DNA of 64,000 bases from Augochlora pura. Its lineage: Eukaryota > Arthropoda > Insecta > Hymenoptera > Halictidae. Where the stretch lies: positions 11,780,001 to 11,844,000 of the forward strand of contig NC_135773.1 of the NCBI RefSeq assembly GCF_028453695.1, given 5' to 3'. The notes under the pieces were generated by a model. That model did not search any database and was not told where the DNA came from. It saw only the letters and a program-made list of their open reading frames with translations. The position numbers and the translations under genes were made by a program. Shown here one piece after another: positions 14,101-26,200 of this stretch (positions within the stretch are counted from its first letter, which is position 1; every line of letters starts with the position of its first letter).

Positions 14101-17100
14101 GGAGTCCTTTTGATTGCTGGATTTAAATGGAAACGCCGGTCTATCGTTAAGACAGATTGGCGGCTGTAGGAGTGAGTAAGTGAAATTAGGAACGGATCGA
14201 ACCTGGCGGCAACATTTCATCGCGGTATAATGAGCGGACGCGGTTTGTTTTCGTTTCCGAACTGATTGCCTTCTCGAGCCAGCATGTGTTCGTTAAACCC
14301 GCGTTGCCAAATCCACTCGTTTCCACGGCGATATTTGTGTAAGCTGGAATCTCGTTCCGCGATCGGAGATCCTGAGAAAACGTGGTCGCCTTTCATTCTA
14401 CTTATTATCTTCCGTTCAAACTATCGCGCACGGGTTCAACGCGGAACTTTCAATTTTAGCGCTTACGATATTCTACTATTAGCCCTTTGCACTCGAGTGA
14501 CGACTCGGCGGCGCCATTAACCCCTTGCACTGTTATAACCAGTCAGACTCGTGACAAAGATTTCATTCATACGAGGTTCATTAAATATTAACATTATTAA
14601 TTTCTTTTAAATCGAAATCACATTCAATTCTTCTGTTATCAAAGTTTCAAAATGAAAGTAAATAAAAATAACGGAAGAAACAACAATTATTTGGTTCTAT
14701 TAAGAAAAATATTAAGAACAGATAAGCGCTAATCAATGCAGCATGAAAGGAGTCGTAGTGTAAGGGGTTAATATTGTTTTAAACCGTTCCAAAATTATTT
14801 GTATAGATATCGCCAAAGCTTAGATATAAAAAAAATTGATGAAAGTGCAACTGTTGTATGAGTCACGAGACTCAATTTCATATGCGTAGAATGAATTTTG
14901 TTATATAAAATGGAAATACTGGAAACCAGAAAAATTATTTTAAATTTGCAGTTAACACGGCTTCGAGTGCAAAGCGTTAGAACCGAAAGATTATTCAGTC
15001 GTTCGAAAAACAAGCAGTAAAACCGTTGCAGAAACTTGCATGCAAAAATAATTTCTTATCGCTAACGATTACGTTACCGAAGTCACTTGTTGCCCGGCAA
15101 TCGTAAGTCGAGGGTTGGTTCGACCATCGTCGGACGTTGTAGCCTGTACGAGACAAAGGCCAGAGATTCGTTGATCTAACAGAGGAAGCAGAAGCGTCGA
15201 AGAATTAGTAAACGAAGGTTAGAGTGTTTTAACGTGTTTGACCGTTATTTATTTCGACTCTCACCCGGTAATGCCTGAAGTGCTGCCCCGGCATCGTCGG
15301 TCTCGAAGCCTTCGCTCGAGGTCACCGTGGTCGCCGATGAACGGTGCTCACCGAGGACAAATCGAAATAAGTATATACTCTGCTGGACGAAATTATGAGA
15401 CACTCTGGATATTGCCTACGAAAATTTTACCCGGAAATGTCATTCTTATTATACTTGTTTTTTTTTTTTTTTTTTGGTGAAAACCATTACGACCCGTATT
15501 AATCATTCACACTCGGCTGGCGATTTCAAGACTTCAAGGCAAAATAATTCTTACAGTACCGAATTTGTTTGCATTTAAAACGCTGTTGGAAGTGTAGCCG
15601 TTGTACGAGTCAGTAGAGTCAATTTCATATGCGTAAAATGCACTGACGATAAATCATTTAAACTGGAGATACTGCAGTCCAGAAAAATGATTTTGCATTT
15701 AGAGTTCAAATGACTTCGAGTGGAAAGGATTAAATACTTATTCTTAAAACCTCTAGAGCGTCCTAGAATTACACTACGAATCATATTTGAAAATATTCTG
15801 CGTGTATTAACTCTTAGCACTCGAGTGGCGCCTCTGAGGCGCCAATGAAAATCGTTATATCATTTCCAAAATAATTTCGACATTGTTAAAGACCCTTCTA
15901 TTTAAAAGATTGTCAAAAGCGTGTAACAGTTTTATGATTCACTAGACTCAATTTCATTTTCATAAATTATACTATGTTATATAAAATGGCAATGCAGCTG
16001 GTTAAAATAGCTATTTCAGATCTAGGCTTAAAATGTCCTGGAGTGCAAAGGGTTAAAAGCAATAAAAGCCACCTGGAAAATTCTGCTATCAAATGCGCCG
16101 TATCGATATACTTCAATTGTTCGAATCTTTCTACTTTTGATTACAGTTGCTCGTTTTTGTTACGAACTCTGTAGTCTACATATCATTTAATCCATCGGTG
16201 CGTTTATCTGGACAAAGCCGTTAGTAAAATAGTTAAAGATATTTCAAAATTATTCTGTCGAGTTCGATAAACCCGGTACTGCTATCGACCGTTCGATCTC
16301 TTGCCGATCTCTTCCTCTGTTCGTCCCCGTTGCTGTTTCACTCCGTTGAGTTTTACGAATCGAACTGGAGAGATCCGCAGGGATTTAGTCCCGATTCTCG
16401 GTGGAACGCGTGTAGCTACCGTGCTTGAGAGCGCGTGGGCAGAAACTCGTATGGGCGTATTCACGGTTTGGTGGTTTCGCCCACGTTCGCGAGTTTTTCT
16501 TTCGTCGCGGTAGCCTGCGAATCGCTTCGGGATAGAGTTGATCCAAACATCGCCAAGATTTATACGCATCTGGCCCCGCAGCACGTCTGTTTAAACCCCC
16601 TTTTCTCCATCGAAAGTTGAAGAGCTCGAATTCGATGATGTTTTCCTCTTGGACAAAGCCGAGGGGTCAACTGATTCCTAAAACAACAAGAGATCGTTCA
16701 AGAGTCAGATGAATAGCAATTTTGCAACTGTAACTTCTTGGACGAATGTTCGAACACTTCGTAGCTTCGTTTAACCCCTTGCCGTACTTTAACGAGTCAG
16801 ACTCACGATGGCGGTTCGTCAATAGTAATATCCTGTTAAGTACGACTGTTATTCCGTTCTTTTAAGTTGGAATAAAATTCTGTCCTCTAGCAATCAATAT
16901 TTAATCATTCTAATACACGTAGACATAGAATGGATATAAATTTTCTTTTTCTTCTAAGAAATTATTACAATCGAGAAGGTGCTTACCATTGTAACTATGA
17001 AGAAAATGGTACGGCAAGGGGGTTAATTGCGACTCGAATAGACGATCACAGCCTGCAGTGTTTTGCAGTTTAGAGAGTGCTAGTTGCGTTTGTATGCACG

Positions 17101-20100
17101 TACGATCATGGCATCGAGTATTATCGATTCGATGAGAATAATGAGACCGAACAGGTCGTGTTACTTGTTCTAGCCTATGAAAGAACAATTCAGTCATCAA
17201 AGCAAATGATTGTCTTGCAGTACTACAACCGGACATGCTGGATTTCTGATACATACAAAAATTGTCTCGCGTGAAAGTTTATGAAAAGCAGACGGAAGCT
17301 TGCGACGCAATTGTTCGAACGCGGGCGTAGTATGTCGCGGGAACGTGCGGATTCGCCGAAAGCGGAACTCGAAAAGTCAAAGCGGAACGGTTGAAATAAA
17401 TGTTCGCTTCGGATCGTATAGAAAGGTGTATTTCTCTCTGTCGAATGGGGAACGACAAGCCTCCCCGTGTCACCAATTAATTACATTAATCTGTTATTAT
17501 CTTGTGACTTGCAGGGTTTAGACAGCAGCGGAAGGCCAGCCTTCGTCCTCTACTTTCGCGTTCGTTACTACGTGGACACGCCACTGCTGTTAAGGTGAGC
17601 CGTCATGTTGGAGCTAATTTTTCACTTTGCGCTTACCGCGTTGCGACAGATACGCGCAACCTGGAATTACATTGACAGCATGCGAGTTACCATCTTTCTT
17701 ACAAGTGTTATCTTATAATGCAATCGCAAAGAGACGGACGGATATCCCGCGATCGAATCGAACGCGCGAATAAAAGCTATCCGGTAGTCGTCCCCCGACC
17801 CTGCCGGCTCTGACAAATTATTCACTCGAAAGAGGCTGGCTCCGCGCAGGAAGCTAAATTAGTCGAGGACGGTCCGGCCATCGGACGGTCAGCCAAATGG
17901 ATTGCAGAATTAATCGGAGTAATTAGTGTTTCGCTTCAAATGGTGCCCGGTGCCACCGTGTTCGTCGGAACTGCCAAACCCGCGTAGCCTAATCCGGCCA
18001 CCATTTCGTCTCTTTTTCCTAGCCACGCTGCATCGCGATTAAGAGGGTTCACCTAATTTGCCCGGGGAATCCGAGCACGATAGACCTTCTGGGCCGAGCT
18101 GCGACCGAAGCTCCAGCCTAGAAACGGCTCAATCTAACGATATCACGTCTACCGGTGTTTTATAAATCAGCGTACGCTATGAATACGAAGGGAAATTATT
18201 AGTGTCACGGACTCGGATAAAAGTCGAATGATTTGCATTTCGCGATAGATCCGTCGTGGGATCGTTTGAAAAATTCGCGATCGTGACAATAGAATTCATT
18301 AATCTCAATCGACGGTGCCGTAGATGACGCTTAGATACGGAGAGTGGTTACTTAGGATCGGATTTGAAAATTTCTCGACTCTTATACGAAGCTGGAAGAT
18401 CGCGCTTCGCGATAGATCCATTTATTTGCGGGAAGATTCGACGTCGATAGATCTATGAAGCGTGATCGCGGTGGCTCGGTGAACGCGACGCGAGAGATTG
18501 ACAGCGTTGCGTGTACGATGCGCAAGACTCTGGCGGAATTGATGGTGGAAGGGTGGAACGGAGGGGAAGGGGGGAGGGGGGGAGAACGGATGGCAGCGAG
18601 GTAAGGAACAAAGACGGAGAAGAAGCCGAGAGGTGACGGCGAAGCGAAGGGCAAGCGAAAGGGTGGGTCTCCCTCACGAAACGAATTCTCGACTCCTGTC
18701 CGGTAGCTAAGTGCTACCTACTCTTGTAATTATAAATTATTACGTGGCGCGTGATAGATAGACCGTACGCATTAAATGAAAGCATTCGTCCCGGTAATTA
18801 TACTGATCCGTGGTTGCTTTCTGATTTCCACCCGAAACCCGTGATTTACATCGGGCCTCGCCGCATTCGCCGCACGTCCACGTCGACGAGGGTTTAATTC
18901 GTGAAAGGACCCACGGCTGGCCTAACCGCAGGACGCTCTTCGCCCGGATCCCCTCCGGTGCTTCGTTTCTCCGCTTCCGTTCGGCGCGATGTCGCGCATC
19001 CAATGGCGTATCGGCTTCATTGATTCGCAAATTCTACCGCGCCTTTGTCAGAACCACACTGTCAACGCTCGCGCGAACTCGCATTCCTTCGGATCGATCG
19101 ACGAAGACAGCCGTGGAAATCTTTGCAAGGGAGCCGGCTCTGCGGTGGAAATTTTGGCGCAGCAGCACGATTTGCGGATGAGAATTCATTAAAAAATTCG
19201 GTTACCAAAATATTCGTTTCCAAACACGCGCTCAATGCGAATTCAGAAGTAATGAAATGCGCAAATAGGCATGGCTAAACATTATCGAACTGTTCAAAAT
19301 TGATTTTTAGTTAGGTATTAGTAAAACCAGCTTCATCCTAATAATGTTGTACGCTAGTCTACTGAAACAACGACAGATTAATTTTGATCGAATGAACATC
19401 TTGGAACGACGCGATTGATCGATACATTTTGCTGAAATGAATAGATTCCTAGAACACGTGTAATGCACGAAACGCAAGAATCCTTCCTCACCGCAAAGCT
19501 TTCATGATCTCAGCATGTTGTTTCACAGATTTATAGGGCTGGTTTCTATTGCTATGCACGGTGCGTTATGCGAACTGTAGCAAACGTGACTTTTTGAAAT
19601 TCCCATGGCCTCGTCGGGCACGTCGTTTATCATTACGCAAAGTTTGCACGACAGCGTGCCTTTCGACGCGAATTCCATCGGGACACGCTGTTTTCTATGA
19701 GCGGCAACTCGGAACACGTTCCGAAGTAAAAATTTCTCCTTCGCTAAATAGTGTGCGATTTTCGTCGCTTTAGCATTGACCCGCGTTTCCTAATCTCCCG
19801 CGACATTATCTCGCGCGTGTTAATATTCACGAGTACCTATTGCTTTCATCATTCGATAACTCGCACCGGTCGCTAAAAGCTTTCACAAGCATTTTTCCCT
19901 CGAAATCGAAAGTAAAAAGGTTTTTGTCTTTTCTCTCCAACATTTTACATTTCGCTTCAATTATTCGTGTTCCACGGAACACGATTCGCGACACGAATTT
20001 TGTATATCGTGTACCATTAAAGGTCTAAGCACCCGAAACCCAAAGGCACCGGAACACAACGCGATTGAGTTATATAACGGCACACGAATATCACGAGATA

Positions 20101-20229
20101 CCGGTGATTCGTTTCGTGCAAAGGAATGTCTTTATAAGAACATCGACCGTAGACGCAACAAAGGTCTCGAACGAGAAACGCGTTGCCGTTAAGGTGGGGA
20201 AAGCCAGCGGGCGAGAAAAAGAGAAAGAA

Positions 20230-20282
<53 letters not shown>

Positions 20283-23200
20283 GAGGGGGTAAAGAAAAAA
20301 ATATTCATCTCTGTGGAAGCACGGGATTTAATTATTCACGAGTCACGATACGATTCATTATATCGACGAGCGTGTCGGGAACACTTGAGAACCATTCAAG
20401 AGGCTCTGGCCTGATCCGCGGTTTCTCGATCCTACGGTAACCATGAGAAGCATATCTCGCAGAAATGGCAAGGTTATTATTATTAATTATGCGACTGGGT
20501 TTTTTTCGCCGTTCGCCGCGATATCCGTTACAGCCGTTACACGGAGCGCGCAGGTTGTCCCGAGAATTTTAACGTTCACGCGCGCGAAACTTCCTGGCTG
20601 ACATAAGAAATCTTTGCCACATCGATCGACAAAATGATATAGTATCCCGAAAAGTTACACGGCAAGGAGAGCTGTAACTGGGCTGCAGAACTTTATGGAA
20701 GTGTACGACCCGAAGGAAAGGTTTAGGGTGATAATAATTGCATGCGAAGGGTCATAAAACTTTACCACTACAGCTTCATCTTGAAGAGCTTTCGAATTAA
20801 ATTGAAGAGGTGAAACCAAACCTTAAGCATTTTTGTCCTCATTGTTATCTCAGCGTTTATCGGAGACGATTGAGAGACATACGTTAGACGATAAGTTCTA
20901 ATCTTAACTTAAAATGCGAGGCTTAACTTATTTGACTATCTAGTTCCTGAGAATTAATTTACATTTCCACATGTCTCATTGCGGTCAATGGAAAGACTGA
21001 CGCGTGTAGAAGAAGCACCTCAAAGATATTTTAAAAATAAATTAAGAAATGAAAGTATAAATTATCCTAAGCATACTTTGTCATATTTTTAACGAAAATG
21101 CCCATCATACGAGTGTTAAATGTTTCCTCGTAACTTACTATAAGTCACTTATAATCGTCTTCGTGGATGATTGTTTTTAATAAACGAGTATTTGGCCGAT
21201 CGGTAAATCGAATAGAGTAATGTTAAAATGATAAAGTTGTTGGCAACGGTTTTTGAAAGACGAGTCTGAAATATTCTCGTGAAGTGTTCGCTGGAGGAAA
21301 TAATAACGATTCAATTGTTTTAGCGATGAGACGACGCGCCACCACTATTACCTGCAGCTGCGGGACAATGTCGTCAGGCATGGCGGCGGGGTGGAGAGCC
21401 TCCATCCTCACCATCCCCTGCACGAGCCATCAATCGTTACGCCTCTGCTCACACTCGCGGGTCTTGCCCTACAAGCCGATCTTGGGGACTACTCCGAGGA
21501 ACGGCACAGGCCACACGCAGGATCTGTGGGATATTGCAAGCCCACGGATTACCTTCCGCCTCACGTGAGTCTCCGATTAACATCGCTGCCTTCTCCAAAA
21601 TCTATTCGTTCTCAATAAAAACCGTGCAATCGTTTCTCGAAGAATGCATCGTTTTACACTATCTTAATCGACCGAACCCATCAAAATGACCTTATGAATA
21701 AATGGTTCCTTATTTTCTAATTCTGCAAAATTTAGGGACTCCTTCGTGGAAGGTGCTCGAATAAATTCCATTACTGATGCAACTATTATTATTTACTGAA
21801 GCATTTTTCATCAGAGTCTACCAACTTTGCAGAACTGCAAGATAAGGAAATGGACTTTTGATCGCAGTAGATTTAGTGTTAAATTGTATCATTGTCAACG
21901 CGCGAAATTCTTATCCAAAACATTCTATAAAATCAAGATAATTGGAAAGTTGATATCTATCAATTATTATTCTCTTAACCCTGAAGTGAAAAGGAGATGC
22001 TATGAAAACTGAAAGACTCTATTCTCCGATAGATTAATTTCAACTTGTAGGAAAATACGAAATGCTTTTATCTTATATAGTACATAAAGAGACATTACGA
22101 TCGAATACATTCGCTAAAGTTCTCGTCTAACGTAGCCCAACGAACATGTAGCTCATCAAACGAAGTACATTTTCACTAACCTCTCCCTTCTTAACAATAT
22201 TTAATTACTCGAGTACAGTTGTTATCGAATCAACCTTCGCAAGCCGCGTATTTCGCTCTATCAGAATTTTTCCAATACCAGGTATCTCATCCAGTCACGG
22301 ATCGTCCAATTACACGACATACACACTCGAAGTATAAGTCGTAATCCCCGCATTTCCTAGGATTTAGTTTGCGGAATGTAGACCTATTTCCGCGCTGTTG
22401 CTCCGATCGTAAAATTCCGCCGACGATAGGGACGGTTTGACGCGTTGCATAAGCTGCGCATTGATTTTTTTTTTCATTGTGTTCCCTTAAAGAATGTGCC
22501 TTCGGAAACGTATCTGGGGGAAAATCCATTCCGAAACAAACGCTCCTATTTCGATAGAAAGGACGACGCGTTTGCCTCGAATCCATACTTTTTGAAGTGA
22601 CTGACACAATATTTTAGGATGTAACAATTCGGAAGACTTCAAATTTAACACGTTGAGTGCCACACGATTATATAAGGAAATCCCCGTCAGACCATGCTCG
22701 CTGGTATCGTGGTACAGCAATGCGATGCGCACTACTTGCAAATTAAAATTTACTCGATCCATTAAATCCATTAAAATTTTCTGAAGAAATACATTAGTAA
22801 TAGAATCCAGTATTGAATAAAAATTAAGAGGACTTTAAATAAATTTTAGGTAACAACTTAAAACAATGTAAATTTTTTAGTTTTATATCATATTTCACAC
22901 TGTCAGTCACCGGCGACTGACGCAGCCTGAACGTGTTAAAAAAATCTGCAGTAGTAGAATTAACAGCTATTGCGTAAATCGAAATCTGTTGAGATTATTG
23001 TCGATTATTCGTGTTTGAAGCTACGAGTCGAGATTCCGTGTCCGCTTGCACTAAATTCGAGAATGATTTGAATTTTAATTTGAGACTTCGCGGGTCCCGT
23101 ATAAACTGTCAAGTCACAAGGTTTTTCGAGACTCTACTCTTTCAAGCAGTTTAAAATTGGACTGCTGCGAACGGTAATTTTCTGCGACAAAGTGTAACGG

Positions 23201-26200
23201 ATGATCATGGTTTAGATGTGCCTCGAGTCAAATGTGCTCGCCGTGCTCGCGGCTCAGCACAGGGACAACCGGGGACTCTCCAGGGAGGAGGCAGAGCTGC
23301 AATACATCCGAGAGGCGGTGCTGCTGGAGGCGCCGCTCAACGCTCACCTCTATCGGCTTCGAAGAAGCAAGAACGAGGCCGGTCCCGGACGCATACTCCT
23401 CGCGATATGTGCTCGCGGAGTGCGAGTATACGCCGAGGAGGAGACGCCGCGAGTCTTCGCCTGGAACAACATCGGCAAACTATGTTTTGACGTTAGTCTC
23501 GCAACCAAGCCCCACATTCTCTAGGGAAAGTCTCTCAAACAATTCAAATTTTTAGATCCAACGAACGAGTTCCTCTCGGATCTCGTTTCTCTCGTTGATA
23601 CACTCGACCAACTTAGATAAATTACGAACCTATTATTCTGTGAGATTTTCCCCAAAAGGTGCGACGTTCGAATGCGTTTCTGATTGTTCAATTTTTCCGT
23701 CGCAGCGCAAGAAGTTCGAGATACGCGCCGTTGATCAGCCGGACAAGCTCACCCTCTACAGCGGCTGCGATGACAAAAGCAAGCTCCTTCTGGGGCTCTG
23801 CCGAGACACTCATCAGTTCTCCATGGCCATAGCACCCAGAGTGAACGAAGCGAAGAGGCGCGAAGAGGAAGGTAAGATATGGTTTCATCGAATCGGGCAA
23901 ATAAATCTGTCGTTCGTGACAAATAATGCTGGAGTTTGTGTAGATTGTGCAGAAATTGAGAATTAGTAGAAATTAGAATTATTTCTCCAGGTCTAGAATT
24001 CAAATGACTTTCTTCGGTTTAGTTGATTAAACGTGTATGTTGCGGATCTGATTACAGAAAGGAAGGTGCTCCGTGACTGCTACATGTATCCTGCCCGTTG
24101 CAAGCTAAGCTTAACGGCGCGCGGTGCACGCGGCGACCAACGAATCTCTGTTATCTCGAGCACATCATCGAACACAACTTCTGGAATTGTCAGTGACCGG
24201 GTTCACAGCGAGGACGAGCCTGACACGGCGCCAGCCTCGACCGAATGTCTGCCCCGTCTTACTGAAACTACTTCCCATTCGACTGTCCAGTGCAATGTTG
24301 TAAACGGTACTAACACGGACATCGAAGATCGGTCCTTGCCGTCGTCGCCGGTTTCCACTGTTGACGGTAGGTACAGTTATTTACATAACTTCTTACCCGT
24401 CCGACTTTGAAAATCAATTTTTCCACATAGTTTATTCTTACACATCATTTAGAACTTGACCCGACTAGACCATTTTAATCTACCATATTCGTGCATCAGC
24501 AACGATATAAAGAATAGCACATTTTATGAAAAAATCGATCAAAACCTCGATATATGAATCGTTACAACTCCTGTTAAAGTTCCAAATAATAAAACACGAT
24601 ACAGTGGTTCCGTCTGCAACTTTTAACATGAAGTGGTGACGATAAGGAGAACAGATATAGGCAATTTGATTTGGATAAAATCGTGAAAACGAAGAACGGG
24701 GTGGTAAATTCAGGGTGTTATAAAAATACGCTCGTATAATTTTTAGAAGTGGATGGCGCGGACAGCACGCCCACGACGGCCACATTGAGATTGGCGTCGA
24801 GCGCGGCGACTGCAGCCGAGGGGTCACAATGTAGCAGCAGCTGCAGCACGGTCGTGGTCGTGAACGCACCTGCTGGTGGACCGCCGCGAATACGTCGCAC
24901 ATCAGCAACGTCCAGTCTAGAGCTGGGTTACTCGCATACGGCACAGAATTCGGCGGTTTCGTCGGAAACCGCCAGCTTTCCTGGCGCCATTTACGACAGG
25001 TGCAAGAAAGGCGGCAAATACGCAGGTGAGAATTCCTTTCTAATCGCGATCCCCCAGTCTCGAGAGATACGGGCTGGGCGTCTGTTTTTCGTGGACATCG
25101 TCACAAGACGCGGACGTGTGGTTTCTAGGTACGGACATAGCGAGCGAGACCAGCGGCGTCTACACCCTGAGGAGCAGCGAGATGCAAGACGAGCGAATAG
25201 GAGACTTGTATTCGCCGACAGGAGACGCAAACGAATCTTCGGCGGCGAGCGACGTGTGCGCTTTGAGCTCCGTGCAATCGACGACCGACGAGGCTTCGGT
25301 GACCTCGGGCTTTTACACCATCCACAGTGGCCTTAGATCCGAGACAAGCGACGTTTACACGGAAGACGTCAGCACCGAGGATCAGGAGCCTATTTACAGC
25401 GTCTGTAAGGGCGATGAAGATGTCGCGAACGTAGTATCTACCATGACGGCGGTCACCCTGGATCAGCAACTGGACGACTCCAGATCCCGAAGCAACAGCA
25501 TACTGAGCGCGGGAAGCTTCAGAGGCGATGGCAGCGATCCTTCCAGCGTGGGGCCCCTGTTGTCGGCTGACGAACTGTCAGATCTCATCGTCGGGCGTTA
25601 CCCTCCCAGGAAAACTATCAGCAATTCCATGGATTCCGACTGCGACTACGTTACCATGCCTCCCCCGCCTCCGCCGCCCAGAACAGACAGTGACCGACAA
25701 CTTCCTCCGCCACCTCCGTATCCAGTGAGCATGGACTATGCGACGTTGAACTCGTCCAGATCCAAGATACCGGATATAGAGAGGGAACCACCGCCCCCGC
25801 CGCCATACAACGCGACTCGAGGGGAATTCGTGCCGTTGCCACCAAGGAGGACAGATCCACCCCCGCCACCACCCTACACCTCGCCCAGAGAAAGAATTCA
25901 GATACCACCGCCCACACCACCAAGAAACGATGCTGTGATACCCAGGGAACCACCGCCGCCGCCGCCATACCCAGAGGTCTCAGAGGTCACCCGGCAAGAG
26001 GCGATCTCCACCCTCTATCCAGCCGCTGGCGAGGAGATCGTCTCCCGGGTGACATCGACAAAAATCCAAACGAGCCTCGCGAACAGCAAGCCGAACGTCA
26101 GTTTAACGCCGTTGAAGAGCAGCTGCAGCCAACCGGCAAACGACGTAACCGTGATTGCCCCGAAACCACCACCAAGAATTCAACCACCCACTTATCCCGG

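Larger units (their letters stand above)
8277..17514 (+). other. 9.2 kb intron of expanded
   Basis: The donor GTAAGT follows the codon for Tyr, and the acceptor is at 17513-17514. The intron holds TTAA-flanked miniature transposons (11035-17026), a GA microsatellite and several GC-richer patches. A 164-codon open frame at 11817-12311 has no recognisable domain. Introns of this size in a developmental signalling gene often carry enhancers; that is inference. Confidence 0.8.
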
